Shown piece after piece: positions 1 to 6,576 of a stretch of 7,801 nucleotides of DNA (the stretch's first letter is position 1; every line of letters starts with the position of its first letter). Made by a program: the position numbers and the translations under genes. The stretch is from an uncultured Clostridia bacterium. GTDB taxonomy: Bacteria > Bacillota > Clostridia > Oscillospirales > Ruminococcaceae. The stretch is taken from positions 1-7,801 of the forward strand of contig CAMEYZ010000100.1 of NCBI GenBank assembly GCA_945947715.1, given 5' to 3'. The notes under the pieces were generated by a model. That model was not told the DNA's origin, made no database searches, and was given only the letters and a program-made list of their open reading frames with translations.

Positions 1-29
1 GTTTTTACTGTTAATTATGCCGCTATTTG

Positions 30-112
30 TTTCGGTTTTTGCTTACTTTCGCGGGCAGAAGTAACCTAAGCTGAAATGCTCAGAACGTGGCAATGGCTGC
101 GGGTCATCCCGC
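30..112 (+). promoter_or_regulatory. Candidate structured leader RNA, copy 1 (upstream of radA)
   Basis: This is the first of two related elements in the window; the other is at 3214-3297. By hand alignment, 30-99 matches 3214-3282 in 58 of 70 columns with one gap, including an identical 13-base block CCTAAGCTGAAAT (65-77). Visible pairings: TTTCGG (30-35) with CTGAAA (71-76); inside it ACTT (45-48) with AAGT (59-62); loop bases TCGCG (49-53) with downstream CGTGG (86-90), which would form a pseudoknot; and a 3' hairpin GCGGG (99-103) / CCCGC (108-112) with loop TCAT. No U-tract follows the hairpin, so it is not an intrinsic terminator. The radA ribosome binding site lies 24 nt downstream, so a cis-regulatory 5' UTR role is inferred. 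Its promoter would lie off the left edge. I do not recognise a known riboswitch class. Confidence 0.55.
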
Positions 113-135
113 CCCGACCACTATTCACTATATTC

Positions 136-144
136 AAAGGGGAG
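136..144 (+). promoter_or_regulatory. Ribosome binding site that sets the radA start
   Basis: AAAGGGGAG lies 8 nt before the GTG at 153. The reading frame is open further upstream to a GTG at 87, but that codon has no comparable site and lies inside the structured leader element. This site therefore favours the start at 153. Confidence 0.75.
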
Positions 145-152
145 CATTTACT

Positions 153-1541
153 GTGCCAAAAAATAAATCAATTTATGTTTGTTCCGCCTGCGGGGCGGAG
201 AGCTCAAAGTGGAACGGAAAATGCCCGTTCTGCGGGGAGTGGAATACTTTAGAGGAACAGGAGTATGTTCCTCCTGTCAAGAGTCGTTCGGGGACGCTGT
301 CCTCTCAGCGGAGCACTGCTGCCGCGCCTGACAGCAGCATCTTAAAGCTGTCCGACATCGGCATCGACAGTGATGTGCGATACTCCACGGGGCTTAAGGA
401 GCTTGACCGGGTCCTCGGCGGAGGACTTGTCAAGGGCTCTATCGTCCTAATCGGCGGCGAGCCCGGTATCGGAAAATCCACGCTCCTGCTCCAGATATGT
501 CAGTTTATGGGGGAAAGCTACTCCATAATGTACGTCTCCGGAGAGGAAAGTGCCCGTCAGCTGAAAATTCGTGCGGACCGTCTCGGAGTAGACAGCGAAA
601 ATCTGTACATACTGTCTATGAACGACGCCGAGACCATAGCAAACACCATATCGGCAAAGCGTCCGGACATCGTCATAATAGATTCTATCCAGACCATGAC
701 CTTAAACGGCGTAAATTCCAGTGCAGGCAGCATATCCCAGGTGCGGGAGTGCACGAACCTGTTCATGCGCACAGCCAAATCCGAGGAGATACCCATATTC
801 ATAGTAGGCCACGTCAACAAGGACGGAGCTATCGCAGGACCCAAGGTCATGGAGCACATCGTAGACGCAGTGCTGTACTTCGAGGGTGACAGGCACCTAA
901 GCTACAGAATACTCCGCGCAGTGAAAAACCGTTACGGCTCCACCAATGAGATAGGCATGTTCGACATGCAGGACAAGGGGCTTATCGAGGTAGAGAATCC
1001 GTCGCTGATGCTGTTGTCGGGGCGGCCCAAGGGCGTTTCGGGGAGCTGTATTGCCTGTGTCATGGAGGGCAGTCGTCCGATAATGGCGGACGTGCAGTCG
1101 CTGGTGACGAAGAGCGGCTATGCAGTGCCTCGCAGGACCTCCACCGGCTTTGATTTTTCCCGCATTGCGATGATACTGGCAGTGCTGGAGAAGCGTGCGG
1201 GGCTGTTTTACGGGACGCTGGACGTGTACATGAACGTGGTAGGCGGTCTGCGGATAGACGACCCTGCGGCAGACCTGGCAGCAGCATTATCGCTGTACAG
1301 CGGGCTCATGGATATCCCCATAGACGGAAAGATAACTGCATTCGGCGAGATAGGTCTTGCAGGAGAGGTCCGCAGCGTTACCAACGTGACCCAGCGAATA
1401 AGAGAGGCTCAGCGGATAGGCTTTGAAAAGTGCATAGTTCCGAAGCTGTCCATGCGCAACATCAATGCTGCCGATTACAGCATAGAAGTGGTCCCCATAG
1501 CCTCCGTAAAGCAGGGGATAGAAATTATCCGCAACGGATAA
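153..1541 (+). CDS. radA: DNA repair protein RadA (Sms), ATP-dependent branch-migration factor
   Basis: Cytoplasmic RecA-like ATPase that promotes branch migration of recombination intermediates and helps repair stalled or broken forks. Numbered from GTG 153, the 462-residue protein has the full RadA layout: an N-terminal C4 zinc finger (C10, C13, C24, C27, with the typical KWNGKCPFCGEWNTL stretch), Walker A GGEPGIGKST around residues 101-110, Walker B VIIDS ending near 178, the RadA-specific KNRYG motif at about 258-262 (family form KNRFG), and a C-terminal Lon-protease-like domain to the end. Length matches the family norm of about 455-460. The GTG start is chosen because a good ribosome binding site precedes it and known RadA proteins begin just before the zinc finger; the upstream 22-codon extension is not RadA-like. 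The stop overlaps the ribosome binding site of the next gene, so the two are probably co-transcribed. The leader upstream carries a structured RNA candidate. Confidence 0.96.
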   Translation: MPKNKSIYVCSACGAESSKWNGKCPFCGEWNTLEEQEYVPPVKSRSGTLSSQRSTAAAPDSSILKLSDIGIDSDVRYSTGLKELDRVLGGGLVKGSIVLIGGEPGIGKSTLLLQICQFMGESYSIMYVSGEESARQLKIRADRLGVDSENLYILSMNDAETIANTISAKRPDIVIIDSIQTMTLNGVNSSAGSISQVRECTNLFMRTAKSEEIPIFIVGHVNKDGAIAGPKVMEHIVDAVLYFEGDRHLSYRILRAVKNRYGSTNEIGMFDMQDKGLIEVENPSLMLLSGRPKGVSGSCIACVMEGSRPIMADVQSLVTKSGYAVPRRTSTGFDFSRIAMILAVLEKRAGLFYGTLDVYMNVVGGLRIDDPAADLAAALSLYSGLMDIPIDGKITAFGEIGLAGEVRSVTNVTQRIREAQRIGFEKCIVPKLSMRNINAADYSIEVVPIASVKQGIEIIRNG

Positions 1542-1552
1542 AGGAGCAATAA

Positions 1553-3151
1553 GTGAAAAGGATATTTTTACTGATAATGATACTGACAGCAGCGCTGATG
1601 TTCACTGCCTGCGGCGATGATGACGACGGAGCTGACGGAACATTTTACACAGTGATACCGTCAAATCCGCAGAATCTGGACCCACAGCTTGCCGAGGACA
1701 GCGAGAGCCTGTCGGTGATAAAGAACATATTCGAGGGACTGACGTGGATTTCCGAAACAGGTGATATAGTCTGTGCAGCAGCGGAAAGCTATGGCGTGTC
1801 GGAGGATATGCTGACCTACACCTTCCGGCTGCGGGAGGGCATGACCTGGAGCGGCGCAGAGGGCTTTTCCGCGGAGGTGACAGCTCATGACTATGTATAC
1901 GCCTTCCGACGTATATTCGACCCGGAGATACATTCCCCCTATACCGAACAGTTTGCGGCGCTGAAAAACTCCGCCGCAGTATATGACGGAGTCATGTCCT
2001 ACACCGACTTAGGGGTGAAGGCGCTGGACGATTATACTGTGCAGTTTGAGCTTGACTATCCCGTCACAGATTTTCTGTATCTGCTAAGCACGTCAGCGGC
2101 AAGTCCCTGCTGCGAGGAATTTTACCTGTCCACTGGAGGAAGGTACGGCCTGTCTGCGGAATTTACCGCAGGAAACGGCGCATTTACGCTGACCGAGTGG
2201 AACTATGACCCTTACTGGAACGAAAACTTCCTGACCCTGAAAAGAAATCCCCACAACAGCACCGAGGAACGGCAGACCTATCCGCTGTACGTAAACTATA
2301 TCATCACCGACAGCGTGGAGGAGTATGAAAAATCCTCCGGAAATACGGTAGATGTCATGTACTATGAAGCGGAGGACCTGCCGAGGCTCCGCGGGAAAAA
2401 GGCGGGAGAATATCCTGTATATGCGGTAGGCGTGACCTTCAACATGAAGGACGATATTTTCTCCAACGAGAGCATACGCAAGGCTCTGAGCATCACCGCC
2501 GACCCGTCAGTATACGAGGGCAAGACCTCAACGGGCATAGCCTGGGGCAGGGGAGTATTGCCGCCTGCGGTAACGGTCATGGGAAAATCGGTTCGGGACC
2601 TGCTGGGAGACCTTTACGAGGGTCAGAGCAGCGGCGTGGAGCTCTGGAGCCGTGGCATCGCAGAAACAGGGGGGAATTATCCTGAGCTATCTGTGATAAT
2701 AGTCCCTGAGAGCTTTGTAGATGCGCCGATAGTGTACATGCTGACGGACAGCTGGAACGAGGAATTAGGCTTTTCCTGCGGTGTAGAGATACTATCTGAC
2801 GAGGAATACGCGTCCCGCATCTCAGAGGGTGACTATTCGATAGCATTATCGGTGATAACCTGCGAGAGCACCTGTGCGGCAGATTTTTTCGAAAGCTTTT
2901 CGGGATATATCACAGACCCTGCCGAACTGTCGAAATACAAGGAGCTGATATCCTCCGAGCGATATAGCGCCTCAGCGAGTGTGGCCTTAAAGAGCTGCAA
3001 GGAAGCGGAGAAGCTGCTGACGGAGAATGGATACTATATTCCCGTATTCTACGAAAGCAAATTTCTTGTGACGGAAAACAACGTATCGGACGTAATATAC
3101 GAGCCCTTTTCGGGCACCTTAAATTTCAAGTCCGCGAAGAAATACAGTTGA
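1553..3151 (+). CDS. Peptide ABC transporter substrate-binding lipoprotein (SBP family 5, OppA/DppA-like)
   Basis: Predicted extracytoplasmic lipoprotein that binds oligopeptides or similar ligands for an ABC importer. The 532-residue product starts with GTG, preceded by AAGGAG (1541-1546) overlapping the radA stop. Residues 2-19 form a lipoprotein signal peptide ending in lipobox FTAC, with C20 as the lipidated cysteine, followed by an acidic Asp-rich linker. Family-5 landmarks are PSNPQNLDPQLAEDSES early on, then IFEGL, the LTYTFRLREGMTWS region, VTAHDYVYAFRR, and a later SNESIRKALSITADP segment; length is typical. What is odd is the setting: no permease or ATPase gene lies nearby, and the gene sits 11 bp after radA. 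It may serve a permease encoded elsewhere or act as a sensor-type binding protein. Substrate cannot be told from sequence. The -35 box of the next promoter overlaps its stop codon. Confidence 0.9.
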   Translation: MKRIFLLIMILTAALMFTACGDDDDGADGTFYTVIPSNPQNLDPQLAEDSESLSVIKNIFEGLTWISETGDIVCAAAESYGVSEDMLTYTFRLREGMTWSGAEGFSAEVTAHDYVYAFRRIFDPEIHSPYTEQFAALKNSAAVYDGVMSYTDLGVKALDDYTVQFELDYPVTDFLYLLSTSAASPCCEEFYLSTGGRYGLSAEFTAGNGAFTLTEWNYDPYWNENFLTLKRNPHNSTEERQTYPLYVNYIITDSVEEYEKSSGNTVDVMYYEAEDLPRLRGKKAGEYPVYAVGVTFNMKDDIFSNESIRKALSITADPSVYEGKTSTGIAWGRGVLPPAVTVMGKSVRDLLGDLYEGQSSGVELWSRGIAETGGNYPELSVIIVPESFVDAPIVYMLTDSWNEELGFSCGVEILSDEEYASRISEGDYSIALSVITCESTCAADFFESFSGYITDPAELSKYKELISSERYSASASVALKSCKEAEKLLTENGYYIPVFYESKFLVTENNVSDVIYEPFSGTLNFKSAKKYS

Positions 3152-3176
3152 CGGCATATTTTTAGTATGGTATAAT
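3148..3176 (+). promoter_or_regulatory. Sigma-A-type promoter for the glycosyltransferase operon
   Basis: TTGACG (3148-3153), a 17-bp spacer and TATAAT (3171-3176) nearly match consensus; TATGG just before the -10 box adds an extended -10 flavour. The -35 box overlaps the stop codon of the upstream gene. Transcription would start near 3183, giving a leader of about 138 nt that holds the structured element at 3214-3297. Confidence 0.85.
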
Positions 3177-3213
3177 AACAATTGATGATACTGAAAATTG
3201 AAACCTGAGTCCG

Positions 3214-3297
3214 TTTCGGTATTTACTGACTTCCGCGGGAAAAGTATCCTAAGCTGAAATACTGACAACGCGGCAATCGCTGTCGGGCGGACCCGAC
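3214..3297 (+). promoter_or_regulatory. Candidate structured leader RNA, copy 2 (upstream of glycosyltransferase operon)
   Basis: Second copy of the element at 30-112, located about 30 nt after the predicted transcription start and ending 4 nt before the ribosome binding site AAAGGAG (3302-3308). The same pairings can be drawn: TTTCGG (3214-3219) with CTGAAA (3254-3259), ACTT (3229-3232) with AAGT (3242-3245), loop CCGCG (3233-3237) with CGCGG (3269-3273), and a final hairpin GTCGGG (3282-3287) / CCCGAC (3292-3297). Between copies the pseudoknot changes only from wobble to Watson-Crick pairs. The final hairpin keeps its stem although one G-C pair becomes U-A and the loop differs (TCAT versus CGGA). 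Such changes suggest selection on RNA structure. The function is unknown; the position near the ribosome binding site would suit control of translation. Confidence 0.6.
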
Positions 3298-3320
3298 TAA
3301 CAAAGGAGATTTGTACAAAG

Positions 3321-4274
3321 ATGATAAAGCTGTCGCTGGCAGTTCCCTGCTTTAATGAACAGGATAATGTGGGTGCGTTTTATGAGGCCGTGAAAAGGAC
3401 CTTTGATGGCGTGCTGTCCTATGAGATAATATTCGTAAATGACGGCAGCTCCGATAAAACTGCCGAGCAACTGAAAAAGATATATGATGCTCATACCGCC
3501 AATGTGACGGTGGTGAGCTTCTCTCGGAATTTCGGCAAGGAGGCGGCTATCTGCGCGGCGCTGCGCCATAGCCGGGGCGAGCTTGTCTGCATCATCGACG
3601 CGGATATGCAGCAAAGCCCTGATGTGGCCCTTGAAATGGTAAGATATCTGGACGAGCACCCCGACTGCGACTGCTGTGCTGCATATCAGGAAAAGCGCAT
3701 CGAGGGCAGAGTTATCTCTGCGTTCAAGGACGCTTTCTATTCCTTTGCGGACAAGCTCTCCGATGTGAAAATGCGTCATTCTGCCAGCGATTTCAGAGTG
3801 TTCAGACAGAATGTCAGAGAGGCACTGCTTAGCATGGGCGAGTATCATCGTTTCTCAAAGGGGATGTTCTCCTGGGTAGGCTTTGATACGCACTATCTGC
3901 CCTACACTCCGGATAGCCGTCTTTCGGGCGAGTCCAAGTTCAGCTTTTCAAAGCTGATGAAGTACGCCTTCACGGGGATAATAGCCTTTTCCACAAAGCC
4001 GCTGAGGATACCCTTTTATCTGGGCGGACTGTTTACTGCTGCGGGGATAGTGTGGCTCATTGTCATGGCAGTGCTGGGCGGGATAAACGGGCTGTCGGAT
4101 AACTATCGCATGAATATAATACTGTCCTTTATCATGCTAATGAGCGGGATAATACTTATCAGCATGGGTGTGCTCTGCGAGTATATTTCGCAGGTGTTCA
4201 TACAGGTAAAGAACAGACCAATATATATTGAAAGGTCATGCATGACCTATACTGAGGAAAATGAAGAGAATTAA
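3321..4274 (+). CDS. Family 2 glycosyltransferase, polyprenyl-phosphate sugar transferase (GtrB/CsbB/DPM1-like)
   Basis: Predicted membrane enzyme that transfers a sugar from a nucleotide donor to undecaprenyl phosphate on the cytoplasmic face, yielding a lipid-linked monosaccharide for surface glycosylation. The 317-residue protein has an N-terminal GT-A domain: LAVPCFNE at residues 6-13, VNDGSSD at about 39-45, SRNFGKEAA at 68-76, and the metal-binding DAD at 93-95. The acceptor-side segment with SDFR (156-159) and the RLSGESKFSFSKL stretch (200-212) are typical of the polyprenyl-phosphate branch. Two hydrophobic helices follow (about 232-252 and 265-288). The ribosome binding site AAAGGAG is 12 nt upstream, slightly long. 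The gene overlaps the GtrA-family gene by 14 nt, indicating translational coupling and a joint role. The transferred sugar (glucose, GlcNAc or another) cannot be told. Expression probably depends on the promoter at 3148 and its structured leader. Confidence 0.92.
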   Translation: MIKLSLAVPCFNEQDNVGAFYEAVKRTFDGVLSYEIIFVNDGSSDKTAEQLKKIYDAHTANVTVVSFSRNFGKEAAICAALRHSRGELVCIIDADMQQSPDVALEMVRYLDEHPDCDCCAAYQEKRIEGRVISAFKDAFYSFADKLSDVKMRHSASDFRVFRQNVREALLSMGEYHRFSKGMFSWVGFDTHYLPYTPDSRLSGESKFSFSKLMKYAFTGIIAFSTKPLRIPFYLGGLFTAAGIVWLIVMAVLGGINGLSDNYRMNIILSFIMLMSGIILISMGVLCEYISQVFIQVKNRPIYIERSCMTYTEENEEN

Positions 4275-4695
4275 GGAACTGTTTATAAAATACCGCGAGC
4301 TGATAATGTATGTGATAATAGGCGGCTGCACCACGCTGGTCAACTGGATAGTGTATGCTGTGCTGACAGCGCTGGGCGTGGGAATGACCGTTTCCAACGG
4401 CGCAGCATGGGCAGGTGCGGTGATATTCGCCTTTTTTGCCAACAAGCTGCTGGTCTTTGAGAGCAGGAGCTTTGTCTCGGCCACGGTGATAAGGGAAGCG
4501 GTCAAATTTGTGAGCTCCAGAGTGCTTACGGGGCTTATCGAGATATTTCTGCCAGCTTTGCTGTTCAAGGCGGGGCTGGACATGGACATTTTCGGCATCG
4601 AGGGCGCAGCGGCAAAGCTGACGGTCAGTGTGATAGTCATTGTGCTGAACTATCTGTTTGGCAAGCTGGTGGTGTTCACGAAAAGGGACAGATAG
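4261..4695 (+). CDS. GtrA-family membrane protein (putative lipid-linked sugar flippase)
   Basis: A 144-residue, very hydrophobic protein with about four transmembrane helices (roughly 14-36, 44-64, 80-102 and 114-136), the size and layout of the GtrA family. Features visible are the GGCTTLVNWIVY start of helix 1, FFANKLLVF at about 58-66, and the closing NYLFGKLVVF motif near 130-139 before a short basic tail. GtrA-type proteins are thought to move undecaprenyl-phosphate-linked sugars across the membrane, or to assist the partner glycosyltransferase. The start codon lies inside the end of the glycosyltransferase gene (overlap ATGAAGAGAATTAA), preceded by GAGGA, so the pair is translationally coupled. 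Together they form a standard GtrB-GtrA type module. The usual third member, a polymer-modifying glycosyltransferase, is not in the window. Confidence 0.9.
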   Translation: MKRIKELFIKYRELIMYVIIGGCTTLVNWIVYAVLTALGVGMTVSNGAAWAGAVIFAFFANKLLVFESRSFVSATVIREAVKFVSSRVLTGLIEIFLPALLFKAGLDMDIFGIEGAAAKLTVSVIVIVLNYLFGKLVVFTKRDR

Positions 4696-4725
4696 CCGAA
4701 AAATTCACAAGGAGAAGCATAGCAT

Positions 4726-5535
4726 ATGGTGGTTTTCATAACAGGCGCAGCATATGGTCTGGGCAGGATATTTTCCGATGAATTTACCTCACGGGGCCAC
4801 GAGGTCATGAGCGATGAAGGTGTGGGCATATCGGACGTGAACGCTCTGTATGAGCATCTGAAAATGCATCGTCCTGACGCGGTCATTCATTGCAGGCGGG
4901 ACCTTCCCTCTCCGGAGCATACCATGGAGAGGATAGCCTTTTGCTGCGGTGAGCTGGACATTCCGCTGATGTATGTGAGCAGCTCGTCTGTGTTCGGAGA
5001 TAATGAACGTGTCTGCGAGAGAACGCCCCGCGGTCCCATTACGAAGCGAGGGCTGGTGTACTACAACTGCGAGAACACTGCTGCAAAGTGCAAGCGTTTT
5101 ATAATCTACCGGCTGCCCGACAACATGTTCGGCTGCGGCGACGAGGATATAGCACAGCGGCTTTTGACCCTTGGCAGGCGCAAAAAGGAGCTTATCCTAA
5201 ATGCGGAGAAGGGCTGTTCGGTGGTATATGCCAATGATGCTGCGGAGCTGGGAGCGGATATCATCGAATCGGGGAAAAGCGGGATATTCCACGGAGCCAA
5301 CGAGGGGCTCTGCACAGAATTTTCCCTTGCCTGCGAGCTTTATCGGCTGACCAGACTTGCAGGGGACGAGGATTTCTATGATGTGACAGTAAATCCCACA
5401 GCCCTTGGCGGAAGAGCCTTTGAGATGCAGTGCGCGTCCATAAGGAAGGTGGGCATAGAGCCTCTTGAGAGCTGGCAGAGCGCGCTGGAGAGGTATACAA
5501 AGGCATCTGGCGGGATTTACTTGCAAAAGGGATAA
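4726..5535 (+). CDS. NAD(P)-dependent epimerase/reductase-like protein (short-chain, RmlD-related) with altered motifs
   Basis: A 269-residue Rossmann-fold protein related to extended short-chain dehydrogenases, closest in feel to dTDP-4-dehydrorhamnose reductase (RmlD). The N-terminal beta strand and loop read VVFITGAAYGLGR; the usual GxxGxxG has Tyr at the middle position (G7, Y10, G13). PDAVIH (50-55) and LMYVSSSSVFGD (81-92) match the strand carrying the catalytic Ser/Thr. In the YxxxK motif, Tyr112 is followed by Glu116 where the catalytic Lys should be. RLPDNMFGCG (129-138) matches the RxxxxYG region of active relatives. It lies 30 bp after the GtrA-family gene with ribosome binding site AAGGAG (4709-4714), so it is the third gene of the glycosylation operon. 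It could supply or sense a nucleotide sugar, but the substitutions raise doubt that it is a normal reductase. Substrate unknown. Confidence 0.75.
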   Translation: MVVFITGAAYGLGRIFSDEFTSRGHEVMSDEGVGISDVNALYEHLKMHRPDAVIHCRRDLPSPEHTMERIAFCCGELDIPLMYVSSSSVFGDNERVCERTPRGPITKRGLVYYNCENTAAKCKRFIIYRLPDNMFGCGDEDIAQRLLTLGRRKKELILNAEKGCSVVYANDAAELGADIIESGKSGIFHGANEGLCTEFSLACELYRLTRLAGDEDFYDVTVNPTALGGRAFEMQCASIRKVGIEPLESWQSALERYTKASGGIYLQKG

Positions 5536-5549
5536 GTATGTGATATAAT
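5521..5549 (+). promoter_or_regulatory. Sigma-A-type promoter for the Rpn-family gene
   Basis: TTGCAA (5521-5526), a 17-bp spacer and TATAAT (5544-5549) lie directly before the nuclease gene. The -35 box overlaps the last codons of the upstream gene. This suggests the nuclease gene is its own transcription unit, although read-through from the operon is possible because no terminator is visible between them. Confidence 0.75.
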
Positions 5550-5575
5550 ATAAGTAAGGAAGGCGGGAGCTACCA

Positions 5576-6382
5576 ATGGGAAGAGACATCATATCTGCGA
5601 AGCTGGATATAATATTCAAGAAGATATTTTCGGAAAATGACGATCTGCTCACAGATTTTGTAGCAGGGCTACTGGAGATACCCACAGAAAGCATAACGAG
5701 CATATCCTTGAAAAACACAGAGATAACACCCGAAACGCTGGAAGGGAAATTCAGTCGGCTTGACCTGAATATGACCGTTAATGATAAGCTTGTGAATGTG
5801 GAGATACAGCTCAATAAGAACGAGGATTTCAGAGACAGGACAATGTTTTACTGGTCGAAGCTGTTCACCTCGGAGCTTGGCAGCGGAGAGAACTATTCAA
5901 ATCTGAAAACAGCGATAACGATAAATATCCTTGATTTTGTAATGTTTCCCGACCGCGAGGATTATCATGCGGAGGTTGTGCCGGTAATAAAGGACACAGG
6001 CGAGGTATATTCCGACAAATTCCATATTCATATATTCGAGCTTAGAAAGCTTCATAAAAACTATAAGACCCGAAGTCGCCGCGAGATGTGGCTGAACTTC
6101 ATCAATTCTGAAAGTGAGGAGGACTTTGATATGATCAGGCAGATAAATGATCCGGTAATGAACAAAGCGGTGAAGGTCATAATAGACATGAGCCGCGACA
6201 CGCAGATACGTGAAAATGCGCGCATCAGAGAAAAGGCCCTTCACGATGAAGCGTTTTTCATGGAGGGTGCAAGGGCTGAGGGCGAGAAGATAGGAATAGA
6301 AAAGGGCATATCCCAAATGATCGAAAAGCTAAAAGCGCGTGGCATGACCGACGATGAGATCGACGAGCTTATGAAGAACTGA
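5576..6382 (+). CDS. Rpn-family PD-(D/E)XK nuclease / putative transposase
   Basis: A 268-residue member of the Rpn / PDDEXK_2 group, annotated in many genomes as recombination-promoting nuclease or putative transposase. Family knowledge: Rpn proteins in E. coli are DNA endonucleases that raise RecA-independent recombination. Visible here are the N-terminal DIIFKKIFSEN motif, the core with D63 (in RLDLNM) followed by E76 and Q78 (in VNVEIQL), matching the D...ExQ variant of the PD-(D/E)XK site, the YWSKLFTSEL segment, and a charged coiled tail with EGARAEGEKIGIEKG and a terminal MTDDEIDELM helix typical of the group. A ribosome-binding GGGAG (5565-5569) precedes the ATG. These genes are usually multicopy and mobile-like; the tail duplicate just downstream agrees with that. 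No terminal inverted repeats were found. Confidence 0.9.
   Translation: MGRDIISAKLDIIFKKIFSENDDLLTDFVAGLLEIPTESITSISLKNTEITPETLEGKFSRLDLNMTVNDKLVNVEIQLNKNEDFRDRTMFYWSKLFTSELGSGENYSNLKTAITINILDFVMFPDREDYHAEVVPVIKDTGEVYSDKFHIHIFELRKLHKNYKTRSRREMWLNFINSESEEDFDMIRQINDPVMNKAVKVIIDMSRDTQIRENARIREKALHDEAFFMEGARAEGEKIGIEKGISQMIEKLKARGMTDDEIDELMKN
6170..6199 (+). repeat. Direct repeat shared with the downstream Rpn remnant (6414-6443)
   Basis: Thirty bases of the intact Rpn gene, encoding VKVIIDMSRD, recur at 6414-6443 with a single C-to-T difference. Similarity continues for about 10 more bases and then weakens. The two lie 244 bp apart in the same orientation. Confidence 0.9.
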
Positions 6383-6410
6383 TCGTCCGATAAGTAAAGC
6401 AGGTGAAGAA

Positions 6411-6499
6411 ATGGTGAAGGTCATAATAGACATGAGCCGTGACAGCAGATGCGCGAGAGGGCTATTCACGAGGAAATAGAAGAGATATTCAAATACTGA
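6411..6499 (+). pseudogene. Remnant of a second Rpn-family gene (3' tail, frameshifted)
   Basis: From 6414 the DNA copies the 3' part of the preceding Rpn gene (VKVIIDMSRD, 29 of 30 bases identical). It then loses one base at GACA-GCAGATGCG relative to GACACGCAGATACG, which throws the frame to a TAG. Restoring that base gives QMRERAIHEEIEEIFKY and a TGA at 6497-6499, a believable family C-terminus that differs from the intact gene's. It is therefore more likely the end of a separate paralogue, with everything before it deleted, than a simple duplication. No promoter or full domain remains and it is not expected to make a functional protein. Confidence 0.75.
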
Positions 6500-6542
6500 T
6501 ATCAGGGGAAAGGAAAATCTCGGAAGGTTTTTTTGCAACTTT

Positions 6543-6570
6543 TTGCAATTGCCCGCAAAGCACGTAGAAT
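6543..6570 (+). promoter_or_regulatory. Possible promoter for the 6577-6797 RNA
   Basis: TTGCAA (6543-6548), a 16-bp spacer and TAGAAT (6565-6570) resemble a sigma-A promoter; a second TTGCAA sits 10 bp further upstream. An inverted repeat TTGCCCGCAAA (6549-6559) / TTTGCGGCAA (6577-6586), with one bulged C, flanks the -10 box and could be an operator or simply part of an RNA fold. Transcription would begin near 6577. Confidence 0.45.
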
Positions 6571-6576
6571 AGTCGT

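Noticed and set aside
1..29. Search for a promoter of leader copy 1
   Set aside because: By analogy with copy 2 the -10 and -35 boxes would fall left of the window; TTAATT at 11-16 alone is not enough to call.
87..152. N-terminal 22-codon extension of radA from GTG at 87
   Set aside because: It lies inside the structured leader element, has no ribosome binding site, and is unlike RadA N-termini; GTG at 153 has a strong site at the right distance.
3297..3848. 183-codon - strand open frame opposite the glycosyltransferase
   Set aside because: It is a shadow of a gene with clear family motifs; its translation shows no recognisable domain.
5197..5814. 205-codon - strand open frame across the epimerase/Rpn junction
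   Set aside because: It spans two well supported + strand genes and their promoter; no protein-like motifs.
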